A stretch of 64,000 bases of DNA from Microvirga sesbaniae (GCF_025460805.1 NZ_JAMXFJ010000002.1:445490-509489), one strand, 5' to 3'. Positions 48,216 to 57,590 are shown, counted from the stretch's first letter. Numbers and translations: made by a program. The notes: a model not told the origin generated them from the sequence alone.

Positions 48216-49277
48216 ATGCCCATGCTCCGCGACGACGACACTCTCTTTGCCGCCCTGATCGCCCGCGATCCGTCCTATGACGGGTTCGCCTATGTGGGCG
48301 TGAAGACGACCGGGATCTTCTGCCGATTGACCTGCCCGGCCCGGAAGCCGAAGCGCCAGAACGTGGTGTTCTTCTCCTGCCGGGATGCCGCCCAGGACGC
48401 AGGCTTTCGTCCCTGCCTGCGCTGCAGGCCCCTCGACCTCAGGCGCCCGACGAGCGGCGCGCTCGACCCCTTGCGGGACCGGATCAGGGCCGAACCGGAG
48501 CGGCGGTGGAGCGCCGAGGACGTGCGGGCTCTCGGCTACGATCCTTCCACCGTGCGGCGCGCGTTCCAGCGCGAATACGGCGTGACGTTCGTGCAATATG
48601 CGCGCTCGCAGCGGCTCGGACGCGCGGTGAGCACGTTGCAGCAGGGAGGCTCGGTGATGGAGGCCCAGCTCGATGCCGGCTACGAATCCGGCAGCGGGTT
48701 TCGCGACGCGATCAGCCGGCTCATCGGCGATGCGCCGATCCGCATGCCGGCCCGGCAGATCCTGACCGCGCAATGGATCGACACGCCCATCGGGGCCATG
48801 CTGGCCGTGGCCGACGACGCGGGCGTGCACCTGCTCGAATTCGCCGAGCGCAAGGCGCTTCCGACCGAGATCGCGCGGCTGCGCAGGCGCGTCGGGCCGA
48901 TCTCCTTCGGGCGGCACCCGATGCTCGATGCGCTCGCCGGGCAGCTGGAGCCGTATTTCGCCGGCCGCTCGGCTTCCTTCACCGTTCCGATCGCTCAGAA
49001 GGGCACGCCGTTCGAGACCACGGTGTGGGAGGCGCTGCGGCGGATTCCCGCCGGACACACGCGCAGCTACGGCGAGATCGCCAGGCTCATCGATCGACCC
49101 GACGCGCCCCGCGCGGTGGCGCGGGCGAACGGAGCCAACCAGGTGGCGATCGTCGTTCCCTGCCATCGCGTGATCGGCGCCGACGGTTCGCTCACCGGCT
49201 ATGGCGGCAAGATCTGGCGCAAGCAATGGCTGCTCGAGCACGAGCGACGGATCACGGCAACGATCTCCAAGGGGTAA
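48216..49277 (+). CDS. ada: Bifunctional DNA alkylation-repair protein and regulator Ada
   Basis: The 353-aa protein combines the Ada N-terminal zinc domain, an AraC-type HTH and O6-methylguanine-DNA methyltransferase. Zn ligands are Cys36, Cys40, Cys67 and Cys70; Cys36 accepts methyl groups from phosphotriesters and switches on transcription. The HTH spans about 90-175. The catalytic Cys316 is in VPCHRV. The full three-part structure suggests an adaptive response. It may be co-transcribed with the PEP-mutase family gene 4 bp downstream. Confidence 0.93.
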   Translation: MPMLRDDDTLFAALIARDPSYDGFAYVGVKTTGIFCRLTCPARKPKRQNVVFFSCRDAAQDAGFRPCLRCRPLDLRRPTSGALDPLRDRIRAEPERRWSAEDVRALGYDPSTVRRAFQREYGVTFVQYARSQRLGRAVSTLQQGGSVMEAQLDAGYESGSGFRDAISRLIGDAPIRMPARQILTAQWIDTPIGAMLAVADDAGVHLLEFAERKALPTEIARLRRRVGPISFGRHPMLDALAGQLEPYFAGRSASFTVPIAQKGTPFETTVWEALRRIPAGHTRSYGEIARLIDRPDAPRAVARANGANQVAIVVPCHRVIGADGSLTGYGGKIWRKQWLLEHERRITATISKG

Positions 49278-49281
49278 GGAC

Positions 49282-50043
49282 ATGGCGGATCAAATCACCA
49301 AAGCGGCGACGTTCAAGGCTCTTCACGTTCGGGGACAGCCGGTCATCCTGTTCAACGTCTGGGACGCGGGCAGCGCCAAGGCGGTGGCCGTGAGCGGCGC
49401 GAAGGCGCTCGCCACCGGGAGCTGGTCGGTCGCGGCAGCCCACGGCTTCGACGACGGCGAGCACATGCCGTTCGACCTCGCCATCGCCAACCTGGAGCGC
49501 ATCGTGGCGGCATCCGACCTGCCGGTCACCATCGATCTGGAGAGCGGCTACGGGGACGGTCCCGACGAGGTCGGGGCGAACGTCGCCCGCGCCGTGCGGG
49601 CCGGCGCCATCGGCTGCAATCTCGAGGACGGGTTCCGCGAATCGACCCTGCGCGACGCCGCCGACCAGGCGGCCCGGCTCAAGGGCGCCAGGGCGGCGGC
49701 CGACAGGCTCGGGGTCCGGGCCTTTCTGAATGCGCGCACGGACGTGTTCCTGATCGCGTCCGCGGATCAGCACGAGGGCCTCGTCGCAACGGCTCTGGAC
49801 CGCGCCCGCGCCTATGCGGATGCCGGTGCCGACGGGTTCTTCGTGCCGGGCCTTGCCGACGAGAGGCTGATCGCCCGCATCGTCGAAGGCTCGACCCTGC
49901 CGGTGAACATCATGGCGAGCGGGCGGACCCCGGCGGCCGCGCGGCTCGCCGAGCTCGGCGTCGCCCGCATCAGCCATGGACCGGGCCCCTATCGCATGGC
50001 GATGAAAGCCCTGGAGGAGGCCGCGCGGGCCGCCCTGATCTGA
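49282..50043 (+). CDS. Isocitrate lyase/PEP mutase superfamily protein
   Basis: The 253-aa TIM-barrel enzyme belongs to the PEP mutase/2-methylisocitrate lyase superfamily. It shows LFNVWDAGSAKAV, the metal-site TIDLESGYGD, LEDGF and the ARTD strand. The lyase loop KKCGH of isocitrate lyase is not present, so it is more like PEP phosphonomutase or oxaloacetate hydrolase relatives. Its reaction is unknown. It follows ada by 4 bp. Confidence 0.85.
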   Translation: MADQITKAATFKALHVRGQPVILFNVWDAGSAKAVAVSGAKALATGSWSVAAAHGFDDGEHMPFDLAIANLERIVAASDLPVTIDLESGYGDGPDEVGANVARAVRAGAIGCNLEDGFRESTLRDAADQAARLKGARAAADRLGVRAFLNARTDVFLIASADQHEGLVATALDRARAYADAGADGFFVPGLADERLIARIVEGSTLPVNIMASGRTPAAARLAELGVARISHGPGPYRMAMKALEEAARAALI

Positions 50044-50078
50044 GGGAGCGCGGCCGGCGACAGGCTCGGGCCCTCTCC

Positions 50079-50168
50079 CGTCGTGGCCGGGCTCGTCCCG
50101 GCCATCCCGATCCGGAAAAGCGCGACGCTCTGCCCATGGGGATCACCGGCACGAGGCCGGTGACGACG
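50079..50168. repeat. Family A palindromic repeat, copy 5
   Basis: A full copy with GGCCGGG/CCCGGCC and CACCGGC/GCCGGTG arms, ending GACGACG. With the following family B element it fills the gene-free stretch 50044-50377. Confidence 0.8.
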
Positions 50169-50200
50169 TCGCGAGCCATGACGCCCGATGGGCGAAACGT

Positions 50201-50382
50201 TAGAGCCTCGGACGTGAAAAGTGGACACCCCTTTTAGGATTTATCCGAGGCTCCTTCTCTTGACCGGCGCATCGGATGAGACGGACCCAGCGGGCCGCGC
50301 CAGCGAAAACCGGGTCCACTTTTCACTGGCGTGGCCCTTCGGGTCGCTGGCGCGGCCCTCTGGGTCCGTCCGATGCGCTAGA
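50201..50382. repeat. Family B complex repeat overlapping the fsr stop codon
   Basis: Two nested units: TAGAGCCTCGGACGTGAAAA ... ATCCGAGGCTC, then GCGCATCGGATGAGACGGAC ... GTCCGTCCGATGCGC ending in CTAG. On the minus strand the terminal TAG stops the fsr reading frame. Confidence 0.8.
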
Positions 50383-51598
50383 GGCGCTTCTTCTCGATCT
50401 TCGGCAGGAAATAGGCCAGGAGGCCGATGGCCGGCAGGAACGAGCAGACCCGGTAGACGGTCTCGATGCTCGTCGCATCGGCCAGCTGCCCCAGGAGCGC
50501 GGCGCCGAGGCCCGCCATGCCGAAGGACAGGCCGAAGAAGAGGCCCGCGATGGTGCCGACGCGTCCGGGCACGAGCTCCGTCGCGTAGACGAGGATCGAC
50601 GAGAAGGCCGAGGCCAGAACGAGCCCGATGGTGACGCTCAGGACCGCCGTCCAGAACAGGTTGGCGTAGGGCATGGCGAGGGTGAACGGCAGGACGCCGA
50701 GGATCGAGCCCCAGATCACGTAGCGGCGCCCGATCCTGTCGCCGACGGCGCCGCCGAGAACCGTCCCGACGGCGAGCGAGCCGAGGAAGACGAAGAGATA
50801 GATCTGCGCGTCCTGGACGGAGACCTGGAACTTGGAGATCAGGTAGAAGGTGAAATAGTTGGTGAGGCTCGCGACGTAGAAATCCTTCGAGAAGACCAGC
50901 AGGATCAGGATCGCCAGCGAGACGGCGATGCGCCGCCGCGAGACGAGCGATCCCGCCTCGGCCGCCCGGGGCCTGGCGCGCATGTCGGCGAGCTTCGCCT
51001 GATACCACCGCCCGATGGCGAACAGGATCACCATGGCGAGGAGCGCCACGACGGAGAACCACGCGATGCTCGGCTGCCCGAACGGGACGACGATGAAGGC
51101 GGCAAGCAGCGGCCCGAGCGCCGTTCCGGCATTGCCGCCGACCTGGAACACCGATTGCGCCAGTCCATGCCGCCCGCCGGACGCGAGCCGGGCCACGCGG
51201 GAGGATTCCGGGTGGAAGACCGAGGAGCCCATGCCCACGAGGGCGGCGGCCAGCAGCAGGACCGGATAGGAGCCCGCCCGCGAGAGCGTCAGCAGGCCGA
51301 TCAGGGTGAAGCCCATCCCCAGGACGAGGGAGAACGGCTGCGGCCGGCGATCCGTGAAATTGCCCACGAGGGGCTGGAGCAGCGACGCCGTGAGCTGGAA
51401 TGTGAGCGTCAGAAGCCCGATCTGCCCGAAGTCGAGATGAAAGCTGCTTTTCAGGATCGGGTAGATCGCCGGCAGCAGCGACTGGATCAGATCGTTCAGC
51501 ATGTGCGAGACGCTGATCGCCGCCAGGATCGGAACGGCGACGCGCTCCACGGGCACGGGCCGGGGCGCGGCAGACAGGGCAGACGTCTGGTTGGTCAT
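50378..51598 (-). CDS. fsr: MFS efflux transporter, fosmidomycin-resistance type
   Basis: This 406-aa inner-membrane exporter has twelve predicted helices. The opening VPILAAISVSHMLNDLIQSLLPAIYPILK is the hallmark of Fsr, and the MFS loop GNFTDRRPQPF follows helix 2. GSSVFHPESSRVARLASGGRHGLAQS is also typical. The ATG at 51598 is chosen by family length; the frame upstream is non-coding. The natural substrate is unknown. Its stop codon comes from a repeat. Confidence 0.88.
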   Translation of the reverse strand: MTNQTSALSAAPRPVPVERVAVPILAAISVSHMLNDLIQSLLPAIYPILKSSFHLDFGQIGLLTLTFQLTASLLQPLVGNFTDRRPQPFSLVLGMGFTLIGLLTLSRAGSYPVLLLAAALVGMGSSVFHPESSRVARLASGGRHGLAQSVFQVGGNAGTALGPLLAAFIVVPFGQPSIAWFSVVALLAMVILFAIGRWYQAKLADMRARPRAAEAGSLVSRRRIAVSLAILILLVFSKDFYVASLTNYFTFYLISKFQVSVQDAQIYLFVFLGSLAVGTVLGGAVGDRIGRRYVIWGSILGVLPFTLAMPYANLFWTAVLSVTIGLVLASAFSSILVYATELVPGRVGTIAGLFFGLSFGMAGLGAALLGQLADATSIETVYRVCSFLPAIGLLAYFLPKIEKKRL

Positions 51599-51876
51599 CG
51601 TTGTTCTTCGTGATGCTGCCAAGCTTGCGGCGAAGCTCGGCCTTGAGGCGTTTCCAGGGTCTGCTATAGACGAGATCGCATTCCCGATCTCCCTCTCATG
51701 CTGCAGGTCAGGGTTACGACCCCGGTAGGGCAAGTTTCCTCCTGAACCGACCCGATCGGCCCACCGCACAACCATGTTGCTGACAAGCCACAACTTTTTC
51801 CCATTTGGCCCCTAAGCCCCGGCCCAAGGCATTCGCCCGGGCACGGGCCAAATTCATAAGCAACAAGGGGTCTTTC

Positions 51877-53100
51877 ATGTCGCAAGCCACGTCCTACGAG
51901 CAATTGATGCTCGAACTGGTGAACCGGGAACGGGCGAAGACGGGGGCACAGCCGCTCGCGTTCAACGGCGATCTCAACGAATCGGCCGATGCGCACACCA
52001 GTTGGATGATCGCCACCGACACGTTCTCCCATACCGGATCGGGCGGCTCGACCCCGACCCAGCGCATGACCCAGGCGGGCTACGCCTTCACCGGATCCTG
52101 GGCGTCCGCGGAGAACATCGCCTGGGCCAGCATCCGGGCTCCCGAAGGTCTTCAGGACGAGGTGGAGCTGTTGCACACGAACCTGATGAACAGCCCGGGG
52201 CACAAGGCCAACATCCTCAACGGGACGTTTCGCGAGATCGGCATCGGCTTCGACACGGGCCCGTACCAGTCATGGAACGGAGCCTTCGTGACCGAGAACT
52301 TCTCCCTGTCCGGCCCGTCCGTGTTCGTCACCGGCGTCAGCTTCGACGACCGCGACGGCGACCGCTTCTACGACGTCGGCGAAGGTCTCGGCGGGCTCAC
52401 GGTGACCGCTGTCGGCGCAGGCGGCGCCCATTACAGCACCACCACGGGAAGCGCCGGCGGCTACGGCCTGGCGCTTGCGGCCGGCACGTACGAAGTCACC
52501 TTCTCGGGCGGCGGCTTCGCCCCCGTGACCCGGCAGGTGACCATCGGCGCCTCGAACGTGAAGCTCGATCTCATGGATCCGGCGACGGGCACGACGGGCA
52601 CGACGCCCACGCCCTCCTCGACCACGATCAGCGGCACCTCGGGCAACAACACCCTGAAGGGCACGGCCGCGGCCGACACCATCCTGGGCGACGGCGGCAA
52701 TGACAAGATCTCCGGCGGCGGCGGCAACGACAAGCTCTATGGCGGGATCGGGAACGATGCGCTCACGGGCAATGCCGGCAACGACCGTCTCTATGGCGAG
52801 GGCGGCAGGGACACCCTGAACGGCAGCAGCGGCAACGACATCCTCAAAGGCGGCGCCGAGGCGGACACGTTCCGATTCTCGGGCCAGTGGGGCAAGGACA
52901 AGATCGTCGATTTCCAGGACGGCCACGACCACATCGACCTGCGCGGCAACGATCTGAGCTTCCGGGACCTCGCCATCAGCCGCTTCAACGCCGACAGCGA
53001 CGGCAGGGCCGACGACGTGGTGATCAAGGCCGACGGCCAGTCGATCACCCTGCTCAACGTGAAGCTCGCGCTGATCGGCGCGTCCGACTTCCTGTTCTGA
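51877..53100 (+). CDS. Secreted CAP-domain protein with RTX calcium-binding repeats
   Basis: This 407-aa modular protein lacks a Sec signal and probably leaves by a type I secretion system. An N-terminal CAP/SCP domain (about 5-140) keeps His40 and His52 and an ENIAWA segment. A beta-sandwich like Cna-B or carboxypeptidase-regulatory domains follows (about 148-230). A Thr/Pro linker then leads to RTX nonapeptides of the GGxGND type (about 255-325) and an acidic C-terminal secretion region ending in SDFLF. AAGGGG precedes the ATG. No secretion genes are adjacent. Confidence 0.88.
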   Translation: MSQATSYEQLMLELVNRERAKTGAQPLAFNGDLNESADAHTSWMIATDTFSHTGSGGSTPTQRMTQAGYAFTGSWASAENIAWASIRAPEGLQDEVELLHTNLMNSPGHKANILNGTFREIGIGFDTGPYQSWNGAFVTENFSLSGPSVFVTGVSFDDRDGDRFYDVGEGLGGLTVTAVGAGGAHYSTTTGSAGGYGLALAAGTYEVTFSGGGFAPVTRQVTIGASNVKLDLMDPATGTTGTTPTPSSTTISGTSGNNTLKGTAAADTILGDGGNDKISGGGGNDKLYGGIGNDALTGNAGNDRLYGEGGRDTLNGSSGNDILKGGAEADTFRFSGQWGKDKIVDFQDGHDHIDLRGNDLSFRDLAISRFNADSDGRADDVVIKADGQSITLLNVKLALIGASDFLF

Positions 53101-53120
53101 GCGGGAGCCATTCCATCGAC

Positions 53121-53140
53121 GGCGGGCTTTGGAGCCCGCC
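53121..53140. terminator. Shared terminator between convergent RTX and CDF genes
   Basis: GGCGGGCT, loop TTGG, AGCCCGCC: a perfect 8-bp stem filling the gap between the two converging stop codons. Confidence 0.65.
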
Positions 53141-54100
53141 TCAGGGACCGTCCGACGCCTCGACCATGGCCTGGCGCCGTTGCCGGTAGGTGCCGGTGGT
53201 CTGCGGCTTGATGAAGAGCATCGTGATCTCCGGATGGAGGGCTTTGATCCTGGCCTCCAGGCGAGTGACGCATGTCTCGATGTCGGCCGTCGAGAGGGCG
53301 TCGACGAAATCCGCGCTCAGGGCGGCGACCACCTGCTGCGGGCCGAGATGCACGGTGATCACGCCGTTGGCCTGCTCGACGGCCGGATCGGCCTGAGCGG
53401 CCGCGAGGATCGATCGCTGCACGTCGGCATGCGCCGGCTCGCCGAGCAGCAGACCCTTCGTTTCCCGTGCCAGCATCAGGGCGGTCAGGGCCAGAACGAG
53501 GCCGATGCCGATCGACGCGAGACCGTCCAGCTCGGGCCTCTCGAGGGCATGCGCGGCGAAGATGCCCGCGAAGGCGATGACGAGGCCAATGAGGGCCGCG
53601 CTGTCCTCGAACAGCACCGTGAAGGTCGTCGGGTCCTTGCTCTCCCTGACCGCCTGAAGATAGCCGAGCGATCCCTTCGCCCGCCGGAACTCCCTCATCG
53701 CCACCCACCAGGATCCGCTCTCGAACGCGAAGGAGAGGGCCAGCACCACGTAGTTGGCGGTCGGATTCTCGAGCGGCGAAGGATCGCGCATATGGCGCAC
53801 GCCCTCATAGAGGGACACGCCCGCGCCGAGAGCGAAGACGAGCAGCGCGACGATGAAGGTCCAGAAATAGATCTCGCGGCCGTACCCGAAGGGATGGGCC
53901 AGATCGGGCGGCCGGGAGGCGCGCCGCAGACCGTGGAGCAGCAGCAGCTCGTTGCCCGTATCGACCAGGGAATGCACGCCCTCGCTGAGCATGGCGGAGC
54001 TTCCCGTCCAAGCCGCCGCGGCGAACTTGGTGACGGCGATCAGCAGATTGCCGGCCAGCGCCGCATAGACGACTTTCTTGGAGGAGTGCTGGGACGCCAT
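53141..54100 (-). CDS. Cation diffusion facilitator family transporter
   Basis: The 319-aa inner-membrane antiporter exports divalent metals such as Zn or Fe. It has about six helices and a cytoplasmic C-terminal domain (about 210-319). The helix-2 segment LSEGVHSLVDTGNELLLLHG matches the CDF signature with its His-x3-Asp. In helix 5 the usual HxxxD appears as FTVLFEDSAALIG, as in SLC30A9-like members. Metal specificity is therefore unclear. Confidence 0.88.
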   Translation of the reverse strand: MASQHSSKKVVYAALAGNLLIAVTKFAAAAWTGSSAMLSEGVHSLVDTGNELLLLHGLRRASRPPDLAHPFGYGREIYFWTFIVALLVFALGAGVSLYEGVRHMRDPSPLENPTANYVVLALSFAFESGSWWVAMREFRRAKGSLGYLQAVRESKDPTTFTVLFEDSAALIGLVIAFAGIFAAHALERPELDGLASIGIGLVLALTALMLARETKGLLLGEPAHADVQRSILAAAQADPAVEQANGVITVHLGPQQVVAALSADFVDALSTADIETCVTRLEARIKALHPEITMLFIKPQTTGTYRQRRQAMVEASDGP

Positions 54101-54162
54101 GCTGCCGATGCTCCGATGGGAGCAGAACGACGGAGCATGGCTTCTGTTTCACGGGACGGGAA

Positions 54163-54191
54163 GCCGGCCGGAGCGGCTTGCTCCGGCCGGC
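54163..54191 (-). terminator. Hairpin terminator of the dicarboxylate symporter gene
   Basis: GCCGGCCGGAGC, loop GGCTT, GCTCCGGCCGGC: a perfect 12-bp stem 10 bp after the stop codon, followed on the minus strand by TTCCC. Confidence 0.7.
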
Positions 54192-54200
54192 CGCGCATCC

Positions 54201-55475
54201 TCACTCGGCGGCGACGAGCACCGCCTCGCGGGCCGGCACGGGCGTCTCGACGGCACCGTCGTAGACGGCCTGGTCGAGAACGCGCTCCTCCTTGGCGACG
54301 ATCACCGGCACGAGGATCTGGCCCGTCACGTTGGTCATCGTGCGCATCATGTCGACCACGCGGTCGATGGCGATGATGTAGCCGATGCCTTCCAGCGGAA
54401 GGCCTGCCGTGCTCAGGGTCAGGGTGAGCATGACGATGGAGGTGCCGGGCACGCCCGCGGTGCCGAGCGAGCCCAGAACCGCCGTCAGGCCGATGAGCAC
54501 GTACTGGGTCAGCGACAGATCGAGGCCGAAATACTGCGCGATGAAGATCGACGCGATGGCCGGGTAGATCGCCCCGCAGCCGTCCATCTTCACGTTGGCG
54601 CCGAGCGGCACGGCGAAGCTCGCATAGCTTTGCGGCACGCCGAGCTTCTCGACGGCGACGCGCAGGGACATGGGCAGGGTCGCAAGGCTCGACGAGGTGG
54701 CGAAGGCCATCTGCATGGCGGGCGCCGCGCCGCGGAAGAAGCGCCCGGCCTTCAGGCCGTGCAGCTTCAGGAGGCCGCCATAGACCACGAGGATGTGGAA
54801 CAGGCAGGCGAGGTACATGGCGGCGATGAACTTGCCGAGCGGCAGGAGCGAGGCGAGGCCGTAGCGCCCGACCACCCAGGCGATCAGGCCGAAGGTGCCG
54901 ATGGGCGTGAGCTGCAGCACCCAGCGCGTGATGCGGAACACCAGCGTGGCGCCCTGATCGACCAGATTGCGGATGCCGGCGGTCTTCTCGCCGAGCGACA
55001 CGAGCGCTGCCCCGACGATGCCGGCGAAGAACAACACCTGCAGGACGTTGGTATCCGCCATGGCCTTGATCGGGTTCGTCGGCACGATGCCGATCAGCAC
55101 CTCGAGCGGGGTCGGGATCGTGCGCGGCTTCACCTCGCCGAGGGGCAGGTTGGACAGGCCGAGACCGGGATCGATGAGGTGGCCGAACGCGATGCCCACC
55201 AGGACGGCGATCGCCGAGGTGGCGATGAACCAGAACAGGGTGCGAAGCCCCAGGCGCGCCACGTTGCCCGCCTCGGCGAGCTTCGCCACACTGGACGTGA
55301 TGGTGAAGAACACGAGCGGGATCACGATCATCCGCACGAGGTTCAGATAGAGATCCCCGAGGGGCTTGAACCAGACGGCGGCCTGCTCGCCCGCCAGCAC
55401 GCCGGCGAGAATGCCGAGGGCGAAGCCCACGGCGACCCGCTGCCAGAGCGGGCGCGTAAACCACGATTTCAACAT
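54201..55475 (-). CDS. Dicarboxylate/amino acid:cation symporter (DctA/GltP family)
   Basis: This 424-aa inner-membrane symporter imports C4-dicarboxylates or acidic amino acids with Na+ or H+. It shows the re-entrant Ser-rich loop ATSSSLATLPMSL and the substrate/cation segments LGANVKMDGCGAIY and GTAGVPGTSIVMLTL. The ATG at 55475 matches the family N-terminus; the frame upstream is non-coding. The choice between dicarboxylate and glutamate cannot be made from these motifs alone. Confidence 0.9.
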   Translation of the reverse strand: MLKSWFTRPLWQRVAVGFALGILAGVLAGEQAAVWFKPLGDLYLNLVRMIVIPLVFFTITSSVAKLAEAGNVARLGLRTLFWFIATSAIAVLVGIAFGHLIDPGLGLSNLPLGEVKPRTIPTPLEVLIGIVPTNPIKAMADTNVLQVLFFAGIVGAALVSLGEKTAGIRNLVDQGATLVFRITRWVLQLTPIGTFGLIAWVVGRYGLASLLPLGKFIAAMYLACLFHILVVYGGLLKLHGLKAGRFFRGAAPAMQMAFATSSSLATLPMSLRVAVEKLGVPQSYASFAVPLGANVKMDGCGAIYPAIASIFIAQYFGLDLSLTQYVLIGLTAVLGSLGTAGVPGTSIVMLTLTLSTAGLPLEGIGYIIAIDRVVDMMRTMTNVTGQILVPVIVAKEERVLDQAVYDGAVETPVPAREAVLVAAE

Positions 55476-55672
55476 GTGGATTGCCTTGTATTTACGAATG
55501 CGAATGCAAATAAGCCGTTGCCGAAGAAAGCACAAATGCCCCGCGCGCAGGTCTGGGAGCGGAATGCCGCATGGAAGGCTGGCGCTCACGATGGCGTGTG
55601 AGCCGGTTGCCCCACGGGAACGGCTTTCCATCTCGGGTCTCATCCGACGGCAAACCCATCTCAGACGGATTC

Positions 55673-56776
55673 ATGCGCATCCTCTCACGCTTCGCCCGAC
55701 AGACCGCCGCCCTGACACTGGTCGCCCTGCTGACCGGCACCGTCAGCGCGACGGCCCAGCCGACCTCCCCGCTTCCGGCGGACCCCGAACGGCTGATCGC
55801 GGGAACGGTCGGGCGAGCCGCCGAGCTTCCGAACCTGCGCACCCTGATCGTGTCCCGCAACGGCAGCATTATCGCCGAGCGGGCCTTCGGGGGCGCGCGG
55901 CTCGACCGCCCCACCAACATCAAGTCCGCATCGAAGACCGTCCTATCGGCCCTCGTCGGCATCGCCATCGAGCGCGGCGTCCTGCAGGGCGTCGAGCAGC
56001 CGGTGGCATCGATCCTGGGCGCGAGCATTCCCCCCGATGCAGATCCCCGGATCCGGCAGGTCACCATCGGCCATCTGTTGTCCATGCAGGCCGGGCTGGA
56101 GCGGACCTCGGGCCGCCATTACGGGGCCTGGATCGGCAGCGGCAACTGGGTCCGCTACGCTCTCTCGCGCCCCTTCGTGGACGAGCCCGGCGGACGCATG
56201 CTCTATTCCACCGGCAGCACGCATCTCCTCTCGGCGGCACTGACACGCGCCTCCAAGCGCAGCACACTGGATCTGGCCCGCGACTGGCTCGGCGAGCCGC
56301 TCGACATCACCGTCGCGCCCTGGACCCGCGATCCGCAGGGCATCTATCTCGGCGGCAACGAGATGGCGCTCTCGCCGCGCGCGCTCCTGCGCTTCGGCGA
56401 GATGTACCGGCAAGGTGGAACGGTCGACGGCCGGCGCGTCGTGTCGGAGAACTGGATCCGTGAGTCGTGGACGCCGCGCACCTCCTCGCCCTTCACCGGG
56501 GATGCCTACGGGTACGGCTGGTTCATGCGCGACATGTACGGGCACAGGGCCCATTACGCCTGGGGGTTCGGCGGACAGATGCTCTACGTCGTTCCAAGCC
56601 TGGGCCTGACCGTCGTCATCACGTCGGATTCCACCGAGCCGTCGCGGGAGGACGACTATATCGGGCAGCTGCACGCCCTCGTGGCCGACGGCATCGTGCA
56701 GGCCTTCCTGCCGACGCCCGGCGACACGACCGGCAGCATAGGCGCGAACGAGCCGGGGCCGGAGAAGCCGCTCTAG
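55673..56776 (+). CDS. Secreted serine hydrolase, class C beta-lactamase family
   Basis: The 367-aa periplasmic protein has a signal peptide (about residues 1-28). The SxxK catalytic motif is Ser85-Ala-Ser-Lys88. The second motif is YST (MLYSTGSTHL) rather than the YAN of true AmpC, so it is more likely an esterase or peptidase than a beta-lactamase. YGYGWFMRDMYGHRAHYAWGFGGQ carries the third-motif region. The TAG stop is the first triplet of a family B palindrome. Confidence 0.87.
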   Translation: MRILSRFARQTAALTLVALLTGTVSATAQPTSPLPADPERLIAGTVGRAAELPNLRTLIVSRNGSIIAERAFGGARLDRPTNIKSASKTVLSALVGIAIERGVLQGVEQPVASILGASIPPDADPRIRQVTIGHLLSMQAGLERTSGRHYGAWIGSGNWVRYALSRPFVDEPGGRMLYSTGSTHLLSAALTRASKRSTLDLARDWLGEPLDITVAPWTRDPQGIYLGGNEMALSPRALLRFGEMYRQGGTVDGRRVVSENWIRESWTPRTSSPFTGDAYGYGWFMRDMYGHRAHYAWGFGGQMLYVVPSLGLTVVITSDSTEPSREDDYIGQLHALVADGIVQAFLPTPGDTTGSIGANEPGPEKPL

Positions 56777-56823
56777 AGCATCGGACCCAAAAGTGGACTT
56801 GCACTTTTGGGTCCGATGCTTGA
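56774..56823. repeat. Family B perfect palindrome
   Basis: AGCATCGGACCCAAAAGTG (56777-56795), loop GACTTG, then the exact 19-nt complement to 56820. It directly follows the serine hydrolase stop codon and could terminate transcription in either direction. Confidence 0.9.
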
Positions 56824-56854
56824 GACGTCCGTCTTCGACCGTGAGCCCTTGGAT

Positions 56855-56944
56855 GTCACGGCCGGGCTCGTCCCGGCCATCCCGATTGCTGAGAGCGCGG
56901 CGCTTCTCTGTGTCGGGATCACCGGCACGAGGCCGGTGATGACG
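56855..56944. repeat. Family A palindromic repeat, copy 6
   Basis: A full 90-nt copy with GGCCGGG/CCCGGCC and CACCGGC/GCCGGTG arms. The gene-free stretch 56777-57128 is mainly this and copy 7. Confidence 0.8.
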
Positions 56945-57017
56945 TGGTGTAGGTGTGAGGCGGTGCGAACACCCTCTCACGTCATGGCACCCTCCGCCCT
57001 TCCTGCCACCCTCCGCC

Positions 57018-57107
57018 CGTCATGGCCGGCCTTGTGCCGGCCATCCCGATCGGTTTGAGCGCAACGCTCTTCGGATCGAGATCACCGGCACGAGGCCGAT
57101 GATGACG
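57018..57107. repeat. Family A palindromic repeat, copy 7
   Basis: A full 90-nt copy in the same orientation as copy 6. The right arm is slightly decayed (GGCCGATGATGACG). Confidence 0.8.
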
Positions 57108-57128
57108 TCGAGGATCTCACCGACGCGA

Positions 57129-57590
57129 TCAGGATGAGGTCCCGCTTGGCGCGACAGCCTTCGAACGGGCCGGGCGTGCTCTCGCCGGTTTCGCCCTATT
57201 CAACGCGACGGCCGCGCGAACGAGTGCCTTCAGGGCCTCCTCGTCGATCCTGTCGCCCTCACGGAGATCGATGGCGCGCCGGGTGTTGCCCTCGAGGCTG
57301 GCGTTGAAGAGGCCCGACGGATCCGCGAGCGAGGCGCCCTTGGCGAAGGTCATCTTCACGATGCCTTTGTAGGTCTCGCCCGTGCAGATGATCCCGCCCT
57401 GCGACCAGACCGGGACGCCCCGCCACTTCACCTCCTCGACCACGTCGGGAACGGCCTGCCGGATCAGCATCCGGACTCGGGCGAGCGTGGCGCCGCGCCA
57501 ATCGCCCAGTTCCGCGATCCTGGCATCGATCAGCCGGGACGCGGAGGCCCCTCCGTTCGCGTCCTGCGCATCCCTCGTCATCGTCGTCAT
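57129..57590 (-). CDS. DUF1801 domain-containing protein
   Basis: The 153-aa YdhG/DUF1801-like protein has the core PDVVEEVKWRGVPVWSQGGIICTGETYKGIVKMTFAKGA. The family fold is known but its biochemical role is not. The C-terminal 25 residues are basic and Ala/Pro-rich (NRAKPARARPARSKAV), perhaps a nucleic-acid-binding tail. It is 58 bp from lrgB on the same strand. Confidence 0.85.
   Translation of the reverse strand: MTTMTRDAQDANGGASASRLIDARIAELGDWRGATLARVRMLIRQAVPDVVEEVKWRGVPVWSQGGIICTGETYKGIVKMTFAKGASLADPSGLFNASLEGNTRRAIDLREGDRIDEEALKALVRAAVALNRAKPARARPARSKAVAPSGTSS

Noticed and set aside
48045-49283. 412-aa open frame antisense to ada
   Set aside because: Ada has a full set of catalytic residues on the plus strand. 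The antisense product is Arg/Pro-rich with no domain.
55673-56776. True AmpC beta-lactamase conferring resistance
   Set aside because: The second motif is YST instead of YAN and the flanks lack an ampR gene, so an esterase or peptidase role is more likely.
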